A DNA stretch of 64,000 nucleotides, from assembly GCF_014202315.1 (NCBI RefSeq), contig NZ_JACHGN010000013.1, forward strand, positions 62,001-126,000. Direction: 5' to 3'. Source of the DNA: Thermocatellispora tengchongensis (lineage in GTDB: Bacteria; Actinomycetota; Actinomycetes; Streptosporangiales; Streptosporangiaceae). A program made the translations under genes and the position numbers. Below the pieces are notes generated by a model, which saw only the letters and a list, made by a program, of their open reading frames with translations, was not told the DNA's origin and did not search any database. Positions 46,977 to 55,510 of the stretch are shown piece by piece. Position 1 is the stretch's first letter. Each line of letters opens with the position of its first letter.

Positions 46977-47965
46977 CCGGCCCGGTCATCGACGTCGCCG
47001 GGATCGTGTTCGACGACGAGGGCTGGGAGGAGTACCTTCTCGGCTTCGCCCGGCGTGCCCCCCACTACCTTCGGGTCTTCGAGCGCCGCTTCGCGTCCAT
47101 GGCGGGGATCTCCGCCGAGGAGTACCGGCGAGTGGCGCGGCGCGGACCGGAGGCACTGGCACGCCACCTGGCCGCCACCGGACGTCTCGGGACCGACCCG
47201 GACGACCACGTGGCCCGGCTGGCGGAGCAGGGCGTCCGCCACCAGATCCTCCTCGGGGCGCCCGCCGCGTCACCCGCCGGCAACGACCGGCTCGCCGCCT
47301 TCGCGGCGCGTCATCCGGATCGGCTGCGCGCCTGGGCCGGGCTCGACCTGCGCCATGGCGCCGCCGCGGCCCGCGAGCTGACCCGGTGCGTACGCGAGCT
47401 CGGCATGTCCGGCGGAACCCTCGTCCACTTCATGGACGACGCCGACCCCCTGTCCGCCGCGAGCCGTTCGGTCTATGAGACGGCCGCCCGCCTCGGGGTT
47501 CCGCTCTGGCTCCACGTCGGGCACAACCTGTCGCCCGTCAGCGCGGTGGACACCTGCACATGGCGGCACATCGACGTGATCGCCCGGACCCATCCGGATC
47601 TCACGATCATCTGCGGCCACGGCGGATGGCCGTGGGTGCTGGAAACGGTGGCCGTCTGCCAGCGGCACCCCAACGTCTACCTCGAATTCTCCACCTACCG
47701 AGCCCGCCACATGGCCCTGCCGGGCTCCGGTTGGGAGCCGCTGTTCGCCTACGGGCGCACCACGATCAGGGACAAGGTCCTCTTCGGATCGGTGGAGTGG
47801 GCGCACGGCCGAAGCGTCGGCGAACTCGCCGAGGAGGTGGCGAGCCTGGATCTGCCTTCGAGCACCGTGCGCCGCTGGCTCCACGACAACGCCGCCGCGG
47901 CGCTCACCGTCCCCGCTGGTCACGAGAGCCCCGGGGCTCTGGCGGGGGAGAGGAGGGCGGTGTGA
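46973..47965 (+). CDS. Amidohydrolase-related protein, metal site incomplete
   Basis: 330 residues, amidohydrolase-2 (ACMSD-like) TIM-barrel. Recognisable segments are LRAWAGLDLRHG, VPLWLHVGHN, LTIICGHGGWPWV and VLFGSVEWAHG. The N-terminal metal motif normally seen as DxHxH reads IDVAGIVFDDE, and the usual FGSD reads FGSVE, so two or more metal ligands are missing. It may be metal-free or non-catalytic. ATGA overlap with the synthetase; its stop overlaps a 31-codon ORF (GTGA). Confidence 0.72.
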   Translation: MTGPVIDVAGIVFDDEGWEEYLLGFARRAPHYLRVFERRFASMAGISAEEYRRVARRGPEALARHLAATGRLGTDPDDHVARLAEQGVRHQILLGAPAASPAGNDRLAAFAARHPDRLRAWAGLDLRHGAAAARELTRCVRELGMSGGTLVHFMDDADPLSAASRSVYETAARLGVPLWLHVGHNLSPVSAVDTCTWRHIDVIARTHPDLTIICGHGGWPWVLETVAVCQRHPNVYLEFSTYRARHMALPGSGWEPLFAYGRTTIRDKVLFGSVEWAHGRSVGELAEEVASLDLPSSTVRRWLHDNAAAALTVPAGHESPGALAGERRAV

Positions 47966-48057
47966 TCCGTCAAGGCCACCGGACGCGGGCGCACGGCGTC
48001 CCCGGCGACATCGCGGCCGCCATGCGGTCGCTCCCCTTCGGCAGGAGCCGGCGATGA
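47962..48057 (+). CDS. 31-codon ORF coupled on both sides
   Basis: GTG 47962 overlaps the upstream stop (GTGA), and the TGA at 48055 overlaps the thiolase ATG (ATGA). It encodes a basic peptide (VIRQGHRTRAHGVPGDIAAA and so on). No family recognised. It may be a coupling spacer or the tail of a lost gene, like the fossil at 28125. Confidence 0.3.
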   Translation: MIRQGHRTRAHGVPGDIAAAMRSLPFGRSRR

Positions 48058-49283
48058 CGACACCGATCTTCGTCCTGGGCGGCGAGCAGAGCGACTTCCG
48101 CGACAGCTGGACCACGGGTGGCGGCGGCCTGCACGACCTGATGGCGTACACGGTCGCCGGCGCCCTTGAACGCACCCGCCTCGACCCGGCGGCCGTCCAG
48201 ACGGCCCACGTGACCAACTTCGCCGGGGAGGTGTTCAACCACCAGGCGCAACTGGGCGGCTTCGTCAACCGCCTGTACCCCGAGTGGGCCGACCTGCCCA
48301 CCTCCCGGCACGAGGCCGCCTGCGCCTCCGGGTCGATCGGCGTCCTGGCCGCCATGGCCGAACTCCAAGCCGGACGCTACGACTGCGCCCTCGTCGTCGG
48401 CGCCGAGATCATGCGTCACGTCGGCGGCCAGACCGCCGCCCGCCGCATGGGCATCGCCGCATGGCACGAGCGCGAGGTCACCGACGACCGGCTGCCATGG
48501 CCCGGCCAGTTCAGCGACATCGCCGACGCCTACGCCGAACGTCACGGCTTGGCCTATCCGCACCTGGCCCGGATCGCCGAGGTGAACCTCGGCAACGCCA
48601 AGCGCAACCCCCGAGCCCAGACCCGCTCCTGGACCTTCGAACCCGGCGCCTTCACCTGCGACGACACGCTGAACCCCGTGGTCGCCGGGATGCTGCGCAA
48701 GCAGGACTGCGGCAGGATCACCGACGGGGCCGCCGCTGTGGTCCTGGCCGGCGAGCCCTTCGCCCGCCGGTGGGCCCGCGAGCGCGGCATCGCCCTGTCG
48801 TCGGTGGCCCGGGTGCGGGGGTGGGGACACCGCGGCGCCCCGATCCTGCTCGCCGAGAAACTGCGCCTCGGGGCGACGCAGAAGTACCTCTTCCCGCACC
48901 TGCGGCGCGCCATCACCGACGCCTACGCCCGCGCGGGGCTCGCAGGCCCGGGGGACCTCGACGTCATCGAGACCCACGACTGCTTCACGATCACCGAGTA
49001 CGTCGCGATCGACCACTTCGGCATCACCGAGCCCGGCGCCGCCTGGCAGGCCGTTGAGGACGACGTCATCACCCGAGAGGGCCGCCTGCCGGTCAACCCC
49101 TCCGGCGGTCTCATCGGCCTCGGCCACCCGGTCGGCGCGACCGGCGTTCGCATGGTCCTGGACGCCCAGCGCCAGGTCACCGGCACTGCCGGCGATTACC
49201 AGATCGACGGCGCGACCACCGCCGCCACGCTCAACATCGGCGGCAGCTTCACCACGGTCGTCGGCTTCGTCATCGGCACCTGA
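48054..49283 (+). CDS. SCP2-type thiolase / acetyl-CoA acetyltransferase
   Basis: 409 residues. Nucleophile Cys in HEAACASGSIGV, HDCF motif in ETHDCFTITEY and His loop GHPVGATG; all catalytic elements present. Clearly of the SCP2-type branch, with a longer middle region than the thiolases at 9646 and 18988. GGAG lies just before ATG 48054. It would cleave the 3-ketoacyl-CoA produced by the SDRs of the operon. Confidence 0.87.
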   Translation: MTTPIFVLGGEQSDFRDSWTTGGGGLHDLMAYTVAGALERTRLDPAAVQTAHVTNFAGEVFNHQAQLGGFVNRLYPEWADLPTSRHEAACASGSIGVLAAMAELQAGRYDCALVVGAEIMRHVGGQTAARRMGIAAWHEREVTDDRLPWPGQFSDIADAYAERHGLAYPHLARIAEVNLGNAKRNPRAQTRSWTFEPGAFTCDDTLNPVVAGMLRKQDCGRITDGAAAVVLAGEPFARRWARERGIALSSVARVRGWGHRGAPILLAEKLRLGATQKYLFPHLRRAITDAYARAGLAGPGDLDVIETHDCFTITEYVAIDHFGITEPGAAWQAVEDDVITREGRLPVNPSGGLIGLGHPVGATGVRMVLDAQRQVTGTAGDYQIDGATTAATLNIGGSFTTVVGFVIGT

Positions 49284-49330
49284 GTCCGACGGGTGGCCCG
49301 CGACGAGCCGTAAGGAAAGGAAACAATGGC

Positions 49331-50236
49331 ATGGCCAGTCAGGAAGCCGACGCGCTGCGGTCGATGTACCAGTCGCTGTCGGAGCGCTCGGCGGCACGGC
49401 CGGACATGGACCTCGCGGCGATGAGAACGCTCTTCGAGGAGCTGCATCGAGTGACCCCGGAGCCCGAGGGCGTGAGCTATGCCGAGGTCGACGCGGGAGG
49501 AACCCCTGCGATCTGGTGTCTTCCCGACGGGCGGGCCGACGATCGCGTGCTCATCCACCATCACGGGGGCGGCTTCATGGTGTGCTCGATGTACACCGAC
49601 CGCAAGATGGCCGGGCACATCGCGAAGGCGGCCGGCACCCGGGCGCTGGTCCTGGACTTCCCGCTCGCCCCGGAGAACCCGTTCCCGGCCCAGATCAACG
49701 CGTCGGTCGCGGCCTTCCGCTGGCTGCTGGACCAGGGGTTCGAGCCCGCGCACATCGCCAGCGTCGGGCATTCGGCCGGTGGCAATCTGTGCACCGGCAT
49801 GGCGCTCGCGCTGCGCGAGGCGGGAGACCCGATGCCCGCGGCCGTGATGCCGATGTCGCCCTGGTACGACATGGAGCTGACGGGCGAGACGTTCGACACC
49901 CTCGCCCACCTCGACGCGGTCGTACAGCGGCCGATCCTGGAAACGATGCGGGCGGCCTTCCTGGGCGCGACACCGCCCGACACGCCCCTGGCCAACCCCC
50001 TGTACGCCGACCTCCGCGGCTTCCCGCCGACGCTGATCTACACCGGTGCGCACGAGACGCTGGTGAGCGACACGGAACGCTTCGTGAAGAACGCGCGCGA
50101 CGCGGGGGTGGACGCTCACTGCGAGATCGTGCCGGAGATGCAGCACTCCTTCGCCTTCCTGGCGGGCCGCGCTCCCGAGGCGGACGCGGCGATCCGGCGG
50201 ATGGCCGCCTGGTTGCGAGTTCATCTGGGGCTGTGA
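49331..50236 (+). CDS. HSL-family alpha/beta hydrolase (esterase)
   Basis: 301 residues. Oxyanion HGGG (HHHGGGF), nucleophile GHSAGG, Asp in HETLVSDTERF and His in EMQHSFAF, the full catalytic set of hormone-sensitive-lipase-type carboxylesterases. No signal peptide. AAGGAAAGG precedes ATG 49331. About 50 bases separate it from the thiolase, so it is probably the last gene of the same transcript and could free the acid that the synthetase activates. Confidence 0.9.
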   Translation: MASQEADALRSMYQSLSERSAARPDMDLAAMRTLFEELHRVTPEPEGVSYAEVDAGGTPAIWCLPDGRADDRVLIHHHGGGFMVCSMYTDRKMAGHIAKAAGTRALVLDFPLAPENPFPAQINASVAAFRWLLDQGFEPAHIASVGHSAGGNLCTGMALALREAGDPMPAAVMPMSPWYDMELTGETFDTLAHLDAVVQRPILETMRAAFLGATPPDTPLANPLYADLRGFPPTLIYTGAHETLVSDTERFVKNARDAGVDAHCEIVPEMQHSFAFLAGRAPEADAAIRRMAAWLRVHLGL

Positions 50237-50649
50237 CCGGACCAGGCCGGGGCCCGAATGGTGTCCCGCACCACGTCCGCGCCCCGACGCCGTGACCCGC
50301 CCGCCGCGTCCTCGTCCAAGAGCGGGACGGGTCACGCTGAGCGCCGGGCCGCCCGGCCCCCGCACCATGCCACTACGCGCCCAGGGGGCCGGTCCCGGTC
50401 AGGGTGACGACGCAGGCACACCACGCGGATGTCTGTTCGTCCCCGGCCGCCCGGCGCGCTGTGAACGTCAGAAGGGCAGGCGCCGTCCCGACGGCGTGCG
50501 GAGGTCGGGGTCCGGGGCCTTCCCGGACCGTCGCGGCCGGGGGGTTTCGATCTGCCGCCGCCGGCGCGCGCCGGGAGGGAAGCCGGGAGGGAACTGGTCC
50601 CGGCGGGCACGTATCGTCCATTCGACCAGGGAGAGAAGACCGAGGTACA
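50237..50649. other. Intergenic space between convergent genes
   Basis: No gene is supported in these 413 bases; open frames here are Arg/Pro-rich and lack start signals. The only element seen is the hairpin at 50292-50335. It separates the degradative block from the biosynthetic locus. Confidence 0.6.
50292..50335. terminator. Long GC hairpin
   Basis: GTGACCCG plus CCCGC (50292-50304) pairs with GCGGG plus CGGGTCAC (50322-50335) with one bulged base and a 17-base loop. Lies about 55 bases after the esterase stop, between convergent genes. No T-run. Confidence 0.45.
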
Positions 50650-53397
50650 TCACGCCGCCCTGTTCATGTCGCCGCCGGAGGCGGGGTGGGAGCCGGGGTG
50701 GAAGAGGTCGAGCAGCGACGCCAGCTCCGCGCGGTCGCCGATGCCCAGCTTGCGGTAGACGCGCTGCAGGTGGTTCTCCACCGTGCGCACGGACAGCACG
50801 AAACGGAGGCTGATCTCCTTGCTGGACATGCCTGCGGCGGCCAGCTCGGCGATCTCACGCTCCCTGCGGGTGAGCCGGGGGCGCTCCAGGGCCTCAAGCG
50901 CGGGAGTGCGGGCACCGTCCGGCCCGGCCAGGCGCAGCGCGCGGGCCGCGGCGGCCGCGGCGGCGGCCAGGTTCCCGGCCGCGCGGTGGCGGTTGGCCTC
51001 CTCGGCCGCCGCCTCGGCGGCGAGCAGGGGGCTGCCGAGCCGCTCCAGGCCGGCCGAGGAGGCGGCGAGGGCGTCGCCGTCACCCGTGACCAGGGCCGCG
51101 GCGTGCGCGGCGTACTGCGGTGCCGCGTCCCCGCCGGCCCGCCCGGCCAGCTCGCCGAGACGGTCCAGGACGTGCCCGGGTTCGCCCAGCCTGGCCACCT
51201 CGTGCAGGGCGAGGGACTCAAAGCCGGCGGCGCCCGACTCGCGGGCCAGCGCCGCGGCCCTCTCGGCGATGGCGGAGGCGCCGGGGGAGCCGCCGGCCGC
51301 CGCGACCCAGGACCGGGCCAGCTCGGTCCAGGGCTGGAGCAGCCACAGCGACCGCTGGGCCGGCTCGTCGGCCTCGGCCAGCGCCTCGCGCGCCGCCGCG
51401 GTCTGCCCGGACAGCGCCAGGCCGTGGGCGAGCTGCCCGAGCAGGAGGGCCAGCAGGCCGCGGTTGCCGAGCTCGCGGGCGATGGCGACGCCCTCGCGGC
51501 AGCGGTGGAGCTGCTCGCGCAGCTCGCCGCGGGCCCTGGCGGCCAGCGCGCGCAGCAGGCAGAACCAGGCGATGGCGAAGGGGAAGCGGCGCTCCACCGC
51601 CCGGTCGTACGCCGCGGCGGCGCGCGCCTGCGCCCGTGGGAAGTCGCCGGTGAGCAGGCAGGCGTGCACCCAGCCCAGCTCCAGGAAGAACTCCAGCCAG
51701 GGCAGCTCGGCCTGGTGGCGCAGCGCCGGCTCGCGGGCCCGCTCCAGCGCGGGGAAGCTCTCCTCCGGCGGGCGCAGGAACGCCAAGGCGACCGCGCGGG
51801 CGACCTCGGCGACGCAGTGGGCCCGCGAGTCGTGCGGCGCCTCCGCCATGACCTTCTCGGCGAGGCCGGCTCCGGCACGGCATCGCCCTGTGGCGACGTC
51901 CAGCAGGGCCAGCACGGCGGCCGGCTCGGCGCGGGACTCCACGCCGGCGACGTCGCGCAGCGCTGAGTGCAGCAGCGCCCGCGCCGCGCGTACGCTGTCG
52001 AGGCCGAAGGCCAGGTTGAACGCGCGGACGCAGGCCAGGCGCGCCCGGTCCCGCTCGGCGGCCGGGCGCGGCAGGCGGGCGAGCCGCTCCTCGGCTTCGC
52101 GGGCGCGGCCGAGGAACATCAGCCCGTAGCCGAGGGGCTCGGCGGCCCGCGTGCCCTGCCCGGCCGCGACGGCGTGGGCGGCCAGCTCGGCGCTCAGCTC
52201 GTGGTCCAGGTGCGCCCAGGCGTCCCTCATCGCGGCGACGACGCTCTCGGCGGGCGGACGCACCCCGTTCTCCAGCCGCCACGCCACGACCCTGCGCAGG
52301 TCCTCGCGGGCGTGCGGGCCGGCCTCCAAGGCGGCGGCCAGCTCCTCGCGCACCCGGCGCGCCCGCAGCCGGGGAGTGCGGGCGCGCAGCACCTCGCCGT
52401 ACAGGGAGGGGGTCAGGCGCGCCTGCTCGCGGTCGCCGAGCCGCGTCACCTCCACGATGCCGAGCGCCTCGACGGCCTCCACGGCGGGGCGGGACACCAG
52501 CCGGGCCGGCACGTCGGGGCTGAGCGGCCCGCCGAACGCCAGCAGCTCCAGCACCCTGCGGCAGTCGTCGCCGAGGCCGGCGAGCCGCCTGTCCACCACG
52601 CCGGCCAGGCGGAGGGTCACGGGGAAGGGGCCGCTCGCGCGCCACACGCCGTCGGCGGGGGCGAGCGTCCCGGTCTCCAGCATGGCGGCGACCAGCTCGC
52701 GGAGCAGGAACGCCTTGCCGCCGGTGGCCTCCCAGCAGCGCTGGACGAGCATGCCCTCGGCGGGGCCGCCGAGGGCGTGCTCCAGCACCTCTCCGACCTC
52801 CTCACGGCTGAAGGGGCGCACCTCGATCCACTCGGCCATGCCGCTGGTCCACAGGCCGGTGATGGGGTCGGGGACGGCCTCGGCGCTGTGGGTGGCGGCC
52901 AGCACGAACGCCTCGTGCCTGCGGGCCATCTGGAAGGCCAGCGCCAGGGAGGCCGGGTCTAGCAGGTGGACGTCGTCGATCACCAGGACGGGCTTGCGTC
53001 CGCCGGCGCGGCCGATCAGCGCGTCGGCCGCGAGGCGCAGCGAGCCGCCGTTGAACGCGGTGCCGGTGAACTCCGGCGGCAGGTGTTGCGCGAAGGCGCC
53101 GAAGGGCACGGAGGAGGTGGCCTGACAGGCGGCGGCGCACACGACGAAGTGGTGTCGCCGGCACACCTGCCGCACCGCCTCGGTGAGCAGGCGGCTCTTG
53201 CCGACGCCGCCCTCGCCGATCAGCGCGGCGCCCGACAGGTCGGGGTGCCGCATGGCCGCGGCGATGCGGCCGAGCTCGGTCCTCCTGCCGACGAACGCCC
53301 GTCCCAGCTCGGCCATCGCGACCCAGGACCGCGGCACGTACAGCGGGGTGCGCTCGTCGGGCACGGGCGCGGCTTCCAGCAACATGGTGCCTCTCAT
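50650..53397 (-). CDS. Large ATP-binding LuxR-family (LAL) regulator of the biosynthetic locus
   Basis: About 915 residues. N-terminal AAA-type ATPase with Walker A IGEGGVGKSRLL and Walker B PVLVIDDVHLLD, a long helical repeat region, and a C-terminal LuxR HTH (LTRREREIAELAAAGMSSKE, VRTVENHLQRVYRKLGIGD). LAL proteins are typical pathway-specific activators in actinomycete gene clusters. It is divergent from the carrier-protein operon and separated from it by about 280 bases. ATG 53397 is used; ATG 53385 (with GAGAGG close upstream) is an alternative. Confidence 0.9.
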   Translation of the reverse strand: MRGTMLLEAAPVPDERTPLYVPRSWVAMAELGRAFVGRRTELGRIAAAMRHPDLSGAALIGEGGVGKSRLLTEAVRQVCRRHHFVVCAAACQATSSVPFGAFAQHLPPEFTGTAFNGGSLRLAADALIGRAGGRKPVLVIDDVHLLDPASLALAFQMARRHEAFVLAATHSAEAVPDPITGLWTSGMAEWIEVRPFSREEVGEVLEHALGGPAEGMLVQRCWEATGGKAFLLRELVAAMLETGTLAPADGVWRASGPFPVTLRLAGVVDRRLAGLGDDCRRVLELLAFGGPLSPDVPARLVSRPAVEAVEALGIVEVTRLGDREQARLTPSLYGEVLRARTPRLRARRVREELAAALEAGPHAREDLRRVVAWRLENGVRPPAESVVAAMRDAWAHLDHELSAELAAHAVAAGQGTRAAEPLGYGLMFLGRAREAEERLARLPRPAAERDRARLACVRAFNLAFGLDSVRAARALLHSALRDVAGVESRAEPAAVLALLDVATGRCRAGAGLAEKVMAEAPHDSRAHCVAEVARAVALAFLRPPEESFPALERAREPALRHQAELPWLEFFLELGWVHACLLTGDFPRAQARAAAAYDRAVERRFPFAIAWFCLLRALAARARGELREQLHRCREGVAIARELGNRGLLALLLGQLAHGLALSGQTAAAREALAEADEPAQRSLWLLQPWTELARSWVAAAGGSPGASAIAERAAALARESGAAGFESLALHEVARLGEPGHVLDRLGELAGRAGGDAAPQYAAHAAALVTGDGDALAASSAGLERLGSPLLAAEAAAEEANRHRAAGNLAAAAAAAARALRLAGPDGARTPALEALERPRLTRREREIAELAAAGMSSKEISLRFVLSVRTVENHLQRVYRKLGIGDRAELASLLDLFHPGSHPASGGDMNRAA

Positions 53398-53676
53398 GAT
53401 GCCGTCGAATGCGATTGTCGAAAACAATTGTCTTTTCGGTCGCGCGGGGAGGCCAGTGCGCTGGTCACCCGGTCCATGTGAATCCGTCACATCCCATTCT
53501 CTTAGCCGCTCACGCCGATGGATCGTGAGTAATGCTCCTGGGCGCGTTGAGTAGCCCCACCTGGGCGAACAGAGCATTGCCGGGGGTTAATCGCCGGCGC
53601 TGCGGAGCTTACCGTGGGACGCGGACGAGTTTCCGCCATTTCTGGCACGGCGATCCCATCGAGAGAAAGCAGCTCA
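53398..53676. promoter_or_regulatory. Divergent control region of the encapsulin/carrier-protein locus
   Basis: No gene. ATTGT-CGAAA-ACAAT (53414-53428) is an AT-rich palindrome just upstream of the LAL gene. CCTGGGCG occurs twice in direct repeat (53537-53544 and 53560-53567, 23 bases apart), flanked by the inverted pair AATGCTC (53531-53537) and GAGCATT (53572-53578). These are candidates for activator binding; I see no clear -35/-10 pair. Confidence 0.4.
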
Positions 53677-54390
53677 ATGCGCGTCACAGAAATCACCCCA
53701 CGCAGGGAAGAGATCGCGGAGAATGGGTGGGCCCTGGGCCGGCTGCCCATTTCCGTCGCCAGTGAATGGAACGAGTTCGCCAAGCACTGGGAGGACCTTC
53801 CGGCCGACCGCTACGTGCTCAGGAGCCACGGCACCACGCGGCACCGGCGGATCGGCCACCTGCTGGCCCGCGGCGGCACGGGCGCGGGGGTCACGATGGA
53901 ACGGGCGCCGCACGGCGCCTTCTTCCAGAGCGCCGAGATCAACTCGGTGTACGGCGGCCACGCCCGCACCTTCGCCCCCATCACCGCCGAGACCTACGAC
54001 AACATCTGCTTCCGCTCCGCCCTGGAGCACGACCTCGGGCTGGTCAGGCGGCTGGAGGGGGACGCCCCCACCTGGCGGATCACCGTGCACATGATCCGCA
54101 TCCTGGCCACCGGGGACGAGACCTCCGCCCCGGCCCCCGAGGGCCGCCACAGCGACGGCCACGACTACGTGATCATGCATCTGATCAACCGGGAGCACTG
54201 CGCCGGCGGCGTCAGCCGCGTCTACCGCAAGGGCGCCGGCCGGCCGGAGGCGGAGACCACGCTCACCGAGCCGATGCAGACCATCGTGATCGACGACCGC
54301 CTGATGGAGCACGAGGTCACCCCGATCAGCCCCAGCGGCGGGCCCAGGGCCGTGCGGGACATGATGATCGTCGATTTCGACCGCGAGTAA
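53677..54390 (+). CDS. 2-oxoglutarate/Fe(II) dioxygenase
   Basis: 237 residues, related to the 2OG-Fe dioxygenase family that includes bacterial amino-acid hydroxylases such as isoleucine 4-hydroxylase. The iron triad is HxD in GRHSDGHDY and a distal His in RLMEHEV; an Arg near the end (GGPRAVRD) could bind 2-oxoglutarate. It probably hydroxylates an amino acid, either before loading on the carrier or after release. ATG 53677 has GAGAGAAAG upstream. First gene of the operon. Confidence 0.8.
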   Translation: MRVTEITPRREEIAENGWALGRLPISVASEWNEFAKHWEDLPADRYVLRSHGTTRHRRIGHLLARGGTGAGVTMERAPHGAFFQSAEINSVYGGHARTFAPITAETYDNICFRSALEHDLGLVRRLEGDAPTWRITVHMIRILATGDETSAPAPEGRHSDGHDYVIMHLINREHCAGGVSRVYRKGAGRPEAETTLTEPMQTIVIDDRLMEHEVTPISPSGGPRAVRDMMIVDFDRE

Positions 54391-54426
54391 CCACTCTGTC
54401 ACATCACACCACTTCGAGGAGTTCCC

Positions 54427-54612
54427 ATGGCGAACACCACGGCCGCTCCCGCGTGCCTGCAGTGCGAGACGGAGATCCACGTGCCCGCCGAGGCCGAGCT
54501 GGGCGACATCCTCACCTGCCGCGGCTGCGGCCAGGAGCACGAGGTGCTCGACGTCGCCCCGGTCGTCAAGCTGGACCTCGCGCCGGAGATCGAGGAGGAC
54601 TGGGGTGAGTGA
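54427..54612 (+). CDS. lysW: Amino-group carrier protein LysW
   Basis: 61 residues. Zinc-ribbon pairs CLQC and CRGC are followed by an acidic region and the diagnostic C-terminus EDWGE. The gamma-carboxyl of the last Glu is joined to the amino group of the substrate, so intermediates stay protected and tethered. In lysine and arginine biosynthesis it carries aminoadipate or glutamate; in some Streptomyces pathways it carries precursors of secondary metabolites. RBS GAGGAG before ATG. The lysX GTG lies inside its last codons (8-base overlap). Confidence 0.95.
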   Translation: MANTTAAPACLQCETEIHVPAEAELGDILTCRGCGQEHEVLDVAPVVKLDLAPEIEEDWGE

Positions 54613-55510
54613 GCCCCGCGCGGACGTGCTGGTCTCCGTCACGATCACGCGCCTGGAGGAGCGGATGCTCCTCCAGGCGCTCCGCGCGGCCGGTCTGACC
54701 GCGCGGGCGGTGAAGCCCCGGCACACCACCGCGTTCCTCAACGACGGGGCGCTCGCGCCCCGGCTGGTCATCCTGCGCAACCTCTCCCACCGTGAGCTCC
54801 GGGGAATGTCGGACCGGTTCGAGCACGCCGGAGTCCCCACGCTCAACACCCCGCACGCCGTGCGACTGTGCCTGTCGAAGGACCTGCAGGCATTCGCCTT
54901 CGCCCGCGCGGGCGTCCCGCACCCCGAAACGCGGATCGCCTTCTCCGCCGACCAGGTGCGCGAGCAGGTCGAGGCGCTCGGCGGCGACGCCGTGATCAAG
55001 CCGGTCAGCGGCTCGTGGGGCCGGGGCGTCGTACGCGTCACCACCCCCGCGGAGCTGGCGGCCTGGAGCGGCGGCTGGGAGGCGGTGGACCCGGGCGAGC
55101 GCTCCTTCCCGGTGATCGTGCAGGAGCACGTGCCCAAGCCCGGCTTCAACGAGCGGGTGATCGTCGTCGGCGACCGCCCGGTCGTCGCCTACCGGCAGGT
55201 CAGCCAGGACCTGCGGACCAACACCCACCTGGGCGGCGGCATCGAGCCGATCCCGCTGTCGCACCGGTCGGCCGAGCTGTGCTCGCGGGTCGTCGCCCTG
55301 TTCGGGCCCGGGTTCTACGGGATCGACCTGGTGGAGTCCGCCGAGACCGGCCGCCTGTACGTGCTGGAGGTCAACACCAACCCCGAGTTCGCCAAGTCGG
55401 TGCCGGTCCACGGCGTCGACATCCCCGCGCTCCTGGCCCGCTTCGTCCGCTCGGCCATCGAGGAGGAGCGCGCCGGGCGGCTCACCGAGCGGAAGGACAT
55501 GGCGGCATGA
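54605..55510 (+). CDS. lysX: LysW--amino acid ligase LysX (ATP-grasp)
   Basis: 301 residues. ATP-grasp enzyme that forms the amide between the C-terminal Glu of LysW and the alpha-amino group of glutamate or aminoadipate. Visible motifs are the ATP-binding Lys in DAVIKPVSGSWGRGV, the catalytic Arg/Glu region YGIDLVES and the metal motif EVNTNPEF. The GTG start at 54605 overlaps lysW by 8 bases. Whether Glu or aminoadipate is used cannot be decided by eye; Glu is expected from the known carrier-protein secondary pathways. Confidence 0.92.
   Translation: MSEPRADVLVSVTITRLEERMLLQALRAAGLTARAVKPRHTTAFLNDGALAPRLVILRNLSHRELRGMSDRFEHAGVPTLNTPHAVRLCLSKDLQAFAFARAGVPHPETRIAFSADQVREQVEALGGDAVIKPVSGSWGRGVVRVTTPAELAAWSGGWEAVDPGERSFPVIVQEHVPKPGFNERVIVVGDRPVVAYRQVSQDLRTNTHLGGGIEPIPLSHRSAELCSRVVALFGPGFYGIDLVESAETGRLYVLEVNTNPEFAKSVPVHGVDIPALLARFVRSAIEEERAGRLTERKDMAA

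Noticed and set aside
50292-50649. Rightward open frame in the convergent intergenic region
   Set aside because: Arg/Pro-rich translation without RBS, running antisense into the LAL gene; best explained by high GC content.
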